From NCBI GenBank assembly GCA_000783305.1, contig JROE01000002.1, forward strand, positions 620,001-684,000: DNA of 64,000 bases, read 5' to 3'. Under the pieces are notes generated by a model. The model saw only the letters and a program-made list of their open reading frames with translations. It was not told where the DNA came from and searched no databases. Both the position numbers and the translations under genes were made by a program. The DNA is from Sphingobacteriaceae bacterium DW12. GTDB lineage: Bacteria; Bacteroidota; Bacteroidia; Sphingobacteriales; Sphingobacteriaceae. Position 1 is the first letter of the stretch. Every line of letters starts with the position of its first letter. Below, piece after piece: positions 27,807 to 35,292 of this stretch.

Positions 27807-28430
27807 ATGTCACGACAAGTTCCCGAAGACGGCCGACTTCTACCGTTAATGGAAGAATTTTACACAATCCAAGGAGAAGGATATCACACTGGAAAAGCAG
27901 CTTATTTCATACGTTTAGGTGGTTGTGATGTAGGATGCCATTGGTGTGATGTAAAGGAAAGCTGGGATGCGGATATACACCCGCTGACAACGTCAGATAC
28001 CATTGTGGAGCACGCACAAGCTCATCCTGCCAGGACAGTAGTAGTAACTGGCGGCGAACCTCTTATTTACAACCTAGACTATCTGACCCAGAAACTTAAG
28101 GAACAGGAAATTAGCACATTTCTTGAAACATCGGGAGCTTATCCTCTAACTGGAGATTGGGATTGGATATGCCTTTCTCCCAAAAAATTCAAAGCCCCCC
28201 GTCCGGATGTACTGGCGGCAGCTGGCGAACTCAAAGTCATCATTTTTAACAACAGTGATTTTAAATGGGCAGAAGAGCATGCGGCACTTGTGGGAAGCTC
28301 TTGCAAACTCTACCTCCAACCGGAATGGTCTAAGGTCTCAGAGGTTACCCCTCTCATTGTGCAGTACGTAAAGGAAAATCCTCGATGGGAAATTTCGCTC
28401 CAAACTCACAAATACCTCAACATTCCATAA
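27807..28430 (+). CDS. queE: 7-carboxy-7-deazaguanine synthase
   Basis: I start at the ATG 27807 (MSRQVPEDGRLLPLMEEFYT); a TTG three codons upstream is the only longer option. 207 residues with the radical-SAM cluster ligands Cys40, Cys44 and Cys47 (GGCDVGCHWCD) and the glycine-rich VVVTGGEPL motif that binds SAM. QueE rearranges 6-carboxy-tetrahydropterin to 7-carboxy-7-deazaguanine in queuosine biosynthesis. It appears to be a single gene with its own promoter; the other que genes are not in the window. Length is normal for the shorter Bacteroidota form. Confidence 0.95.
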   Translation: MSRQVPEDGRLLPLMEEFYTIQGEGYHTGKAAYFIRLGGCDVGCHWCDVKESWDADIHPLTTSDTIVEHAQAHPARTVVVTGGEPLIYNLDYLTQKLKEQEISTFLETSGAYPLTGDWDWICLSPKKFKAPRPDVLAAAGELKVIIFNNSDFKWAEEHAALVGSSCKLYLQPEWSKVSEVTPLIVQYVKENPRWEISLQTHKYLNIP

Positions 28431-28597
28431 TCTTCTTTTTTATTAAAATAAAAGCACATTGGGGCTTCATTTATTTGGACACGCTTTGTCTTCAAACAAT
28501 TTTTTTTATTTCCTAGAAGAATTGTAGCCCCACTATTATACGAAGAGCGGGACTTCCTTCTCAATAACAAGGAGCTATAATCTTCAGATTCCAACAC

Positions 28598-28637
28598 AAA
28601 AAAAGCCCTTCGATAAAATATCGAAGGGCTTTTTTTA
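28598..28637. terminator. Bidirectional intrinsic terminator between queE and rpmA
   Basis: An 11-bp perfect stem with a 3-base loop (GCCCTTCGATA pairs with TATCGAAGGGC) is flanked by seven A on the left and seven T on the right. It lies 15 bases after rpmA on the minus strand and would also stop readthrough from queE. Confidence 0.93.
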
Positions 28638-28651
28638 AGCTTTTTTAAAGC

Positions 28652-28918
28652 TTATGCTTTATCTTCCACAGGAATCACAGAAACATAAGATTTATTATTT
28701 GCTTTTTTACGAAAAACAACTTTCCCATCTACTAAAGCAAATAATGTATGATCTCTACCGATACCTACGTTTAAATCTGGGTTGTGCTGAGTACCACGTT
28801 GGCGAACGATAATGTTACCAGCGATTGCTTCCTGACCACCGAAAATTTTAACGCCTAGACGTTTGCTATGTGACTCACGACCGTTCTTCGAACTACCCGC
28901 TCCTTTTTTATGTGCCAT
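28652..28918 (-). CDS. rpmA: 50S ribosomal protein L27
   Basis: 88 residues; [24 protein letters not shown] and VRQRGT are L27 signatures. The N-terminus has no cleavable Firmicutes-type extension, and begins directly with AHKKG, which reaches the peptidyl-transferase centre. Follows rplU after 42 bases and is terminated by the hairpin at 28598-28637. Confidence 0.98.
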   Translation of the reverse strand: MAHKKGAGSSKNGRESHSKRLGVKIFGGQEAIAGNIIVRQRGTQHNPDLNVGIGRDHTLFALVDGKVVFRKKANNKSYVSVIPVEDKA

Positions 28919-28960
28919 TTTTTATCTTAATTTAAGACGATTGTCTGATTAAAAATTCAA

Positions 28961-29272
28961 TTATAATGTAATACCAGTAATCTGGATTTTAGTGAACTGC
29001 TGACGGTGTCCGTTTTTCTTTTTATAACCCTTACGGCGTTTTTTCTTGAAAACAATCACTTTATCACCTTTCAAATGAGACAAAATTTTAGCTGAAACCT
29101 TAGCACCTTCTACACTTGGAGTACCAATGGAGAATTTACCACCATTTTCTGCTAACAATACATTGTCAAATTCAATACTAGCGCCTTCATCTCCTTGTAA
29201 ACGGTGCACAAAAAGATATTGGTCTTTTGCAACCTTGAATTGCTGTCCTGCTATATTTACTATTGCGTACAT
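28961..29272 (-). CDS. rplU: 50S ribosomal protein L21
   Basis: 103 residues; [20 protein letters not shown] at the N-terminus and [21 protein letters not shown] near the C-terminus identify L21. It sits on domain II of 23S rRNA near L20. rplU-rpmA is the conserved order. Driven by a near-perfect promoter at 29313-29343. Confidence 0.98.
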   Translation of the reverse strand: MYAIVNIAGQQFKVAKDQYLFVHRLQGDEGASIEFDNVLLAENGGKFSIGTPSVEGAKVSAKILSHLKGDKVIVFKKKRRKGYKKKNGHRQQFTKIQITGITL

Positions 29273-29312
29273 TGTTAATAAATTAATTTACTTGTTTCTA
29301 TTTAATGAACCG

Positions 29313-29343
29313 CAAAATTATAAACTTTTTATCAATATTCAAA
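29313..29343 (-). promoter_or_regulatory. Promoter of rplU-rpmA
   Basis: On the minus strand: TTTG at 29343-29340, a 19-base spacer, then TAATTTTG at 29320-29313, an exact match to the Bacteroidota housekeeping promoter. It starts 41 bases before the rplU ATG and lies just inside the gap after the M13 peptidase stop. Confidence 0.85.
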
Positions 29344-29363
29344 ATACTATTCGAAATTTTTCA

Positions 29364-31406
29364 CTACCAAACACCGACCCGATTTACAGGCGCTATATAC
29401 TTTTTTGCAGAGGGCTGAATATTAAACGCTTGATAAAATGACTCCATATTATACAACGGGCCATTGACCCTAAATTCTTCCGGGCTATGCGGGTCGGTCT
29501 TCAACCTTAGGAGCATAGTCTCATCGCGAGTCTTGATTCGCCAAACTTGAGCAAAGCTCAGAAAAAAACGTTGGTCAGGAGTAAATCCATCAATCCTATC
29601 ATTTGCCTTCCCTTGCCTGGTCAATTTAAATGCATCATAAGCTATACTAAGCCCACCGATGTCAGCCAAATTTTCACCCAACGTCAATTCACCGTTTACA
29701 TGTTGATCGTCCAATAATACAAACCCATTATATAAATCCACGACCTTTTTTGCTTTCAGGTTGAATTGCCTCGCATCCGCAGCGGTCCACCAATCGTTCA
29801 AATTTCCTTCCTTATCGTACTGTCTACCTTGATCGTCAAATCCATGGGTCATCTCATGTCCAATGACCGCCCCTATCGCCCCGTAATTGATTGCGTCATC
29901 GGCATTAAAGTCAAAAAAGGGAAACTGCAGTATCCCCGCCGGAAACACAATTTCATTATAAGGTGGGTTATAGTAGGCATTGACAGTCGGTGGCGTCATC
30001 AACCACTCGGCTTTATCTACCGGTTTTCCCATTTTATTCACCATTTCCTTATAGGCATGACGCGAAGCAGATTGAAGATTCGCGTAATAGGTATCTCGCC
30101 CAATAACCACATCGTCATAATTTTTCCACTTATCTGGATATCCAATCTTTTTAGTAACGGCTTCTAACTTCTCGATGGCTTTCTTTTTAGTTTCAGGGGT
30201 CATCCAATCCAATTGTTCTATGCGCAACTGATATGTTTTTTGCAAATTGTCTACCAATACCATCATCCTTTCTTTCGCCTCTGCCTTAAAATATTTCCTG
30301 GCATATAATTTACCAATCAACTCGCCTAGATTATCATCAGCAGCATTCACCATCAATTTCCACCGTTCTTTCTGCGATTGTTGACCATTCAGGGTGCGAC
30401 CATAAAAATCAAATCTCGCCCTCCTAAAATCCTTTGACAGTGCACTAGCCGCTCCATTCAAAACATCCAATTTCAACTTCTTTCTCCAGATATCAAGCGA
30501 CTCAGAGATAAGCATACGATCTAGTGCCATATAGTATTTGGGCTGTTGAACCAAAATCGTATCGGTCGTCACTAGTAGTTTCTCCAAGATATCTTTCCAA
30601 TTCAAGTTAATCGTCTGTGTTTGGAATTCAGCTATAGAATATTTATTATAGTTCTTAATAGGGTCACGAAGTTCAACCGGGCTAAGATGTGACTTAGCTA
30701 TTGTGGTCTCTAATTGGATAATTTGGTCAGCAGACTCTTTTGCCAACACCCCCTCCCCATTTAAGGTAAAAAGCTGGACTATATAATCATGATAAGCCGA
30801 GCGTATTTTTTTTGACTTTTCATCATTTTCTAAATAGTAACCTGCATCGGGTAAATTCAGCCCCCCTTGAATGAAAGTTAACGCATTTTTTGTAGATATC
30901 CGATCATCTGAGGCTATATAGAAATGAAATAAATCTCCATGTCCTTCCTTAAATCCACTAGCACAGAAAGCGACAAGTTCCTGCACATTCTTTAGGGAAT
31001 CAATCTTTTCAATCTGAGATTTTATAGGCGTTATTCCCAATTTTTCGATTGTCAGGGTATCCATACCGCTAGCATAAAAATCACCCACTTTCTGTTCATC
31101 AGATTTATCCTTGTGACGCTCTTTTGCCACCTCCATAAGAATTCCGTGTAGTTTGGCCGTATTTTCATCCTGCAAGAGATAGAACGAACCCCAACCAGTC
31201 TCGGAAGCGGGGATATCCGTTTCTTTTAACCATTTCCCGTTAGCATACCGAAAGAAATCGTCACCAGGACTAATAGTAGTATCCATACCACTTAAATCCA
31301 AAAAAGAAATCCGTGCACCCGAAGAAGAATCGTTGCTATTAGACTGACAGCCCCCTAGCACAACAAGTGCGGGTAGCATTGCCCACCATGTATATTTTGT
31401 CATCAT
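29364..31406 (-). CDS. M13 family zinc metallopeptidase (neprilysin/PepO-like), lipoprotein
   Basis: 680 residues. Lipoprotein signal MMTKYTWWAMLPALVVLGGC (Cys20), so probably anchored in the inner or outer membrane facing the periplasm. N-terminal Peptidase_M13_N region (about 45-430) starting DTTISPGDDFFRYANGKWL. Catalytic C-terminal domain: VIGHEMTHGFDDQG gives zinc ligands His517 and His521 with Glu518, and ENLADIGG supplies the third ligand. The neprilysin-type NAYYNPPYNEIVFPAGILQ block is present. Degrades peptides. Transcribed as a single gene toward rplU. Confidence 0.94.
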   Translation of the reverse strand: MMTKYTWWAMLPALVVLGGCQSNSNDSSSGARISFLDLSGMDTTISPGDDFFRYANGKWLKETDIPASETGWGSFYLLQDENTAKLHGILMEVAKERHKDKSDEQKVGDFYASGMDTLTIEKLGITPIKSQIEKIDSLKNVQELVAFCASGFKEGHGDLFHFYIASDDRISTKNALTFIQGGLNLPDAGYYLENDEKSKKIRSAYHDYIVQLFTLNGEGVLAKESADQIIQLETTIAKSHLSPVELRDPIKNYNKYSIAEFQTQTINLNWKDILEKLLVTTDTILVQQPKYYMALDRMLISESLDIWRKKLKLDVLNGAASALSKDFRRARFDFYGRTLNGQQSQKERWKLMVNAADDNLGELIGKLYARKYFKAEAKERMMVLVDNLQKTYQLRIEQLDWMTPETKKKAIEKLEAVTKKIGYPDKWKNYDDVVIGRDTYYANLQSASRHAYKEMVNKMGKPVDKAEWLMTPPTVNAYYNPPYNEIVFPAGILQFPFFDFNADDAINYGAIGAVIGHEMTHGFDDQGRQYDKEGNLNDWWTAADARQFNLKAKKVVDLYNGFVLLDDQHVNGELTLGENLADIGGLSIAYDAFKLTRQGKANDRIDGFTPDQRFFLSFAQVWRIKTRDETMLLRLKTDPHSPEEFRVNGPLYNMESFYQAFNIQPSAKKYIAPVNRVGVW

Positions 31407-31503
31407 AATTAGTGATTTGATAAATTAAAGTTAGTGATTATTAACGATTTGCTTAGCAAGTAGACTTTCCACCATAGTTAAAATGCTATAAAGTGGATAA
31501 AAG

Positions 31504-31535
31504 TTTTGCAATTCCACTAGAAGATGCTATTTTTG
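31504..31535 (+). promoter_or_regulatory. Promoter of tRNA-Ser
   Basis: TTTTG ending at 31508, a 19-base spacer, and TATTTTTG at 31528-31535 match the Bacteroidota consensus at every fixed position; transcription would start about 6-7 bases before the tRNA. Confidence 0.88.
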
Positions 31536-31547
31536 TGACTCCAAAAC

Positions 31548-31633
<86 letters not shown>

Positions 31634-31635
31634 AG

Positions 31636-31680
31636 AAAAGAAACTCCTTCAAACAACATTAAAGGGGTTTCTTTTTATTT
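31636..31680 (+). terminator. Terminator of tRNA-Ser
   Basis: A 13-14 bp stem with one T-G pair (AAAAGAAACTCCTT against AAGGGGTTTCTTTT) followed by TTTATTTT, directly after the tRNA. Confidence 0.85.
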
Positions 31681-31753
31681 TAATAACCATATTATACCCC
31701 CCTACAAATAACGGTAAATATAGAATCGATTGCAGGCAATGTACTGGGGTTGT

Positions 31754-32914
31754 TTAATATCTAAAAACCTCCCTTATACTATGCTCCGCATAACCTGCGC
31801 TCGCCGTCATTCCCTTACCTCCAATGCATGTCCGGATATGGATTCTGTCATCGATATCGTATTCCAATATGTGGTCTTTGTGCTGCGAATAAAATCCGGC
31901 CCAACTCGTCGCAATCTGCCGAACGTCGAATGAAACGATTCGCTCTGCTTCCTGCAGCATTAACTCGTTGATATACGAATCTAACGAAAACCCTAAATCG
32001 TCGAAATTTGTCCCAGCAGCATATTCGTGTGAATCTCCAATAATGATACTGCCATCGGGCGCCATCTTAAACAAGATATGAATTCCATATTTGCGAAGTT
32101 CCTCATAATGGGCCGGGGTCTTCAGTTTTTCAAATGACGGGCAGTTGTCCTCAAAACTTTCATATCTACGTATCGTCAAGCCAGTCAATATATTTCCTTC
32201 AAGGCCAATGTTTTTGAGCGACACAGTCCGCATCATCTGCAACTTACTGATAACCTGACCACTAGTCTCAAACAATTCTTTAAAAAGTAATTTAAACTCA
32301 TATCCATTACAGACCACAGCTTTGTCCGCCTCAAAGCGCCGGCCATCACTCACGACGACTTCTACGCCAGCATCCTTGCTCGCGCACTCTATGACCGGAC
32401 TGTCATAAAACAAGCTATATCCTTTAAATTTAAATTTCAAATATTCTTGGAGCCGGCGAATCATGACCCCTGGCTCCACACTGACCTCTTGTCCAAAAAA
32501 TAGCGCTTCCTTGGCATAAGAGCCCCTCACAGCGGTATACTTTTGCTGTATCTGGGCAGCTGTCAACAGCTCTTGACTGTAGCCTACATGATCATAATGA
32601 CACTTCAATTCATGTAGCAACTGGACTTCATCATCATCTGAGGCGATGTAGACGCTCCCATTCTGCCGCACCGAAATATCAAATTCACGTTGGATTGCAT
32701 CATATATCTCTAATCCTCTCACACCATAGTCAAACCACTGCCCCGACATGCCAGATGGCACGACCTGACCAAAATTCCGAATGGTAGATCCGACCGGAAA
32801 GTTGTCTTTTTCTAACTGCAGGACTTCTTTGCCCAATTTTAACGCATGGTAGGCATGGAAAGTACCGAGTATCCCTCCACCGATGATTACCAAGTCATAT
32901 TTGTGTTGTTTCAT
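31754..32914 (-). CDS. TIGR03364/HpnW-type FAD-dependent oxidoreductase (phosphonate catabolism)
   Basis: 386 residues, DAO superfamily. N-terminal Rossmann motif VIIGGGILGTFHA (residues 8-20) binds FAD; STIRNFGQVVPSG near residue 42 is characteristic of the TIGR03364 group rather than glycine oxidase; the C-terminus has ATSWAGFYSQHKDHI and TCIGGKGMTASAGYAEH, closing the FAD site. Family knowledge: this group recurs next to phosphonatase-like genes and is linked to oxidation of 2-aminoethylphosphonate or its N-methyl forms to phosphonoacetaldehyde. Here it is the third gene of an operon with a phosphonatase-like hydrolase and a DUF5690 membrane protein, 26 bases after the latter. Substrate inferred from context. 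Confidence 0.85.
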   Translation of the reverse strand: MKQHKYDLVIIGGGILGTFHAYHALKLGKEVLQLEKDNFPVGSTIRNFGQVVPSGMSGQWFDYGVRGLEIYDAIQREFDISVRQNGSVYIASDDDEVQLLHELKCHYDHVGYSQELLTAAQIQQKYTAVRGSYAKEALFFGQEVSVEPGVMIRRLQEYLKFKFKGYSLFYDSPVIECASKDAGVEVVVSDGRRFEADKAVVCNGYEFKLLFKELFETSGQVISKLQMMRTVSLKNIGLEGNILTGLTIRRYESFEDNCPSFEKLKTPAHYEELRKYGIHILFKMAPDGSIIIGDSHEYAAGTNFDDLGFSLDSYINELMLQEAERIVSFDVRQIATSWAGFYSQHKDHILEYDIDDRIHIRTCIGGKGMTASAGYAEHSIREVFRY

Positions 32915-32940
32915 TTTTTATTTTTTACTTGTTATGGATT

Positions 32941-34284
32941 TTAGGCTCCAGTGGCTTGCAATTGTCTTCCTGAATCCAGCGCATCCGAAGGCCTTACTGT
33001 GTTTCTATTACGCTTTGATATCGTTTTATTTACAAAATACATCAGGGAAGCAACAGCACATACAGCTCCTAGTATCGATATTATATACACCAACTGACTA
33101 AAATAAATAGCCCAGCTTATCTTAATAGGTCCGGTTTCTTTAAGTATTAAGATAGAAAAACTCCCTAAATAACCAATGGAGTCCGCCAGGTACATCACAA
33201 ATCCGACATTCCCCTTAACATTGAAATTGGCAATCATACGCTCAAAGAAAATAGCATTGTACGGGATGTAGGCCATATAGAGCCCCAGTCCCACCAAGGT
33301 CATCCAGGTGATACCGTCAATCAGATTTCTATCAAAACAATATGTCGCAGTGCCACAGGTAACAAATCCAATTAAGATCATAACATGTATCCATGAAAAT
33401 GCCTTCAAGTTGTCTTTCACCAAAATCAACAGACTCATCAATGCCAGGACAATGACAGCAATAATTGCGTCAACTTTAGTATAAATATGATTGTCCTTAA
33501 CGTGTAGATGCTGCCAAATCTCGACTTCAAAGTTATCACGCACATCCCGTAGCACTGTCAACATGACGTAAATGACTATCGTAATCAGAATTCCTGGTAA
33601 AAACCGCATCATAAAGCTTCTACGCTGGCTTCGATCCATAGGCGTTCGTATTGTCCTCAACCGCTGATCTTCTGCACTTGGCGGTGGGATCATCTCCAGA
33701 CACAGGACACTGATCAAAAAGGGCACGAGGAACACCAAGCCTGTAAAAAAGGGCATCCAAAACTCACTGATATGAAAAATATCAATCAATGTTCGCCCCA
33801 CTGTCTTTACAAAACCCGATGCAAATATCAAACTAACTGACATCACAGCCCCCATGAACTCGGTACCCTTTCGCCCTTCCAGATAACTAAAAACCAGTCC
33901 CCATATCATCCCAAGGGGAAATCCATTGATGATCAGGCACACTACATTATAAGGAGCAGGGATAACCGCAAAGCCCAGAAGCCCCAACCAGGATATCCCG
34001 ATTAAAACGAGGAGATACTTGGCTCTGCTCTCACTTTTGGATTCTGATATAAACCGAATACCATAAAACTTGCTGCACATATACCCGACCATCTGCAACA
34101 TCACCAACCATACCTTATAGTCAATTCCCCACAGCTCAGCCTCGTCAAAAACACCTGCCGCGAACGATTTGCGGAAGGCATACATACTGGTATAGCAGCA
34201 GAATGCCGCTAATGCTGCAAATATCGAAACTTGTGTACAGCTCCATCTTGCTGCCTTAGTCCGTAATGAAACCAACGATATCAT
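32941..34284 (-). CDS. DUF5690 family membrane protein, MFS-like, candidate phosphonate/organophosphate transporter
   Basis: I place the start at ATG 34284, 10 bases after the stop of the hydrolase gene; an ATG at 34359 would force a 65-base overlap and a basic, non-membrane extension. The 447-residue protein has about 12 membrane helices. Family DUF5690 has no assigned function, but three blocks resemble the organophosphate:phosphate antiporters GlpT/UhpT: YTSMYAFRKSFAAG in helix 1 (Arg38-Lys39, compare GlpT Arg45-Lys46), GYMCSKFYGIRFISE after helix 2 (compare a G-x-SKF-x2-G-x-SD signature), and YVMLTVLRDVRDNF in helix 7 (Arg246, compare GlpT Arg269). Both substrate-binding arginines thus seem kept. 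I infer inner-membrane import of an aminoalkylphosphonate. Confidence 0.8.
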   Translation of the reverse strand: MISLVSLRTKAARWSCTQVSIFAALAAFCCYTSMYAFRKSFAAGVFDEAELWGIDYKVWLVMLQMVGYMCSKFYGIRFISESKSESRAKYLLVLIGISWLGLLGFAVIPAPYNVVCLIINGFPLGMIWGLVFSYLEGRKGTEFMGAVMSVSLIFASGFVKTVGRTLIDIFHISEFWMPFFTGLVFLVPFLISVLCLEMIPPPSAEDQRLRTIRTPMDRSQRRSFMMRFLPGILITIVIYVMLTVLRDVRDNFEVEIWQHLHVKDNHIYTKVDAIIAVIVLALMSLLILVKDNLKAFSWIHVMILIGFVTCGTATYCFDRNLIDGITWMTLVGLGLYMAYIPYNAIFFERMIANFNVKGNVGFVMYLADSIGYLGSFSILILKETGPIKISWAIYFSQLVYIISILGAVCAVASLMYFVNKTISKRNRNTVRPSDALDSGRQLQATGA

Positions 34285-34294
34285 AGCCGCCCCC

Positions 34295-34972
34295 CTAACG
34301 AACGATGGATAAAACCTCTTCGATGTGATCCACAATATGCGTCGGGCCATAGGTAGCAAGCTCGTCCCTCGTAACCGCCCCGGTAGTCACTCCTATTATG
34401 TATTTACATTGCGCTCGATGTCCTTCATTAATATCCACCTCTGTATCCCCTACTTTGGCAACCTCACTAGCATCGGTAATACCAAATTGTCGCATCATCT
34501 TCTCTATCATGTAGGGATATGGCCGCCCCGCTTCTACCTCATCGCTCGCGACTAGTATATCAATCTTGTCATTCCAGTCCAACCGATCGACAATCAGCTG
34601 CGCTATATCCCGCGAAAATCCAGTGTCAAGACCTATGAACACCCCTTCCTCTCGCAGTATCTTAAACGTATCTTCTACACCTGCCAAGGGAGTGATATCT
34701 TTAGATTCACGGTAGAATATAAGCATCTCCTCTACAAAAGCGGTATGAATACGGTCGATTAGCGTGGGGGTAATTGCATCCACATCACGCTCTAATTTTT
34801 CCAGCATCATGCGAATCGCTACCGGCTTTTGATAGCCCATGATCGGACTGACGTCTTCAACGCGCGTTTGATAACCATACAATTGCATAGCTTTTGTAAA
34901 CGCAGCTCCTACATAATTCCCATCTTTAACCGTCGTGCCGGCCATATCGAATACGACTAACTTAATGGACAT
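34295..34972 (-). CDS. Phosphonatase-like HAD hydrolase (TIGR03351/PhnX-like)
   Basis: 225 residues, HAD superfamily with a helical C1-type cap. Motif I VVFDMAGTTVKDG supplies the nucleophile Asp9; DMAGTT is close to PhnX DWAGTT. The cap contains IMGYQKPVAIRMM, and Lys49 sits exactly where PhnX (MGLLK) places its Schiff-base lysine. Motif II is GLDTGFSRD, motif III is near GRPYPYMI, and KVGDTEVDINEG is motif IV. PhnX hydrolyses phosphonoacetaldehyde to acetaldehyde and phosphate; the TIGR03351 sister group is less well characterised. First gene of a three-gene operon, with a promoter and an operator-like dyad about 70-100 bases upstream. Confidence 0.88.
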   Translation of the reverse strand: MSIKLVVFDMAGTTVKDGNYVGAAFTKAMQLYGYQTRVEDVSPIMGYQKPVAIRMMLEKLERDVDAITPTLIDRIHTAFVEEMLIFYRESKDITPLAGVEDTFKILREEGVFIGLDTGFSRDIAQLIVDRLDWNDKIDILVASDEVEAGRPYPYMIEKMMRQFGITDASEVAKVGDTEVDINEGHRAQCKYIIGVTTGAVTRDELATYGPTHIVDHIEEVLSIVR

Positions 34973-35045
34973 TGTTCTTGTTGTTTTAAGGGTTTATTAA
35001 ACTTATAGTCTCCCATATCTCTTCTTGACACAGAAATCTACATTT

Positions 35046-35053
35046 CAAAAATA
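35046..35053 (-). promoter_or_regulatory. -7 box of the phosphonatase-DUF5690-FAD operon
   Basis: TATTTTTG on the minus strand is an exact TAnnTTTG. Candidate TTG elements lie 23 and 27 bases upstream, somewhat far, which fits a promoter that needs an activator. The leader would be about 65 bases. Confidence 0.6.
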
Positions 35054-35057
35054 AAAC

Positions 35058-35074
35058 CCTAACATTAAGTTAGG
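35058..35074. promoter_or_regulatory. Perfect dyad CCTAAC-N5-GTTAGG, putative operator
   Basis: A 17-base inverted repeat with perfect 6-base arms lies 4 bases upstream of the -7 box, between it and the -33 region, where a repressor or activator would act. The regulator is not evident nearby. Confidence 0.6.
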
Positions 35075-35230
35075 AACAAGCAAATATTAAGTATTTGTAA
35101 ACAAATAAAAATATCAACAGCAACAACTAAAGACGACAAACAAGCTAATTATATGCACTTTAAAGATAAAAAAACTCTTTTAATATTTACAAAAAGAGAT
35201 TACTACAGAAACTAAAGTTAAACATTATTA

Positions 35231-35270
35231 AACAAAAAAATGCATCATTCATAAGAAAAACGATGCATTT
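35231..35270 (-). terminator. Terminator of the metallophosphoesterase gene
   Basis: On the minus strand a 9-bp perfect stem (AAATGCATC with GATGCATTT, 15-base loop) is followed by seven T (complement of 35231-35240). It separates the SusCD-metallophosphoesterase unit from the downstream phosphonatase operon. Confidence 0.88.
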
Positions 35271-35292
35271 AGAGGACAACATTAATGGATAT

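Larger units (their letters stand above)
34973..35230. other. Control region of the phosphonate operon
   Basis: AT-rich, about 260 bases with no gene. It holds the promoter (35046-35053) and dyad (35058-35074) annotated separately. Upstream (35075-35230) I see only A-rich, unstructured sequence that may bind regulators. Confidence 0.6.

Noticed and set aside
28406..28597. 63-codon minus-strand frame between queE and rpmA
   Set aside because: It overlaps the queE end and lies next to the bidirectional terminator; no sequence feature supports translation.
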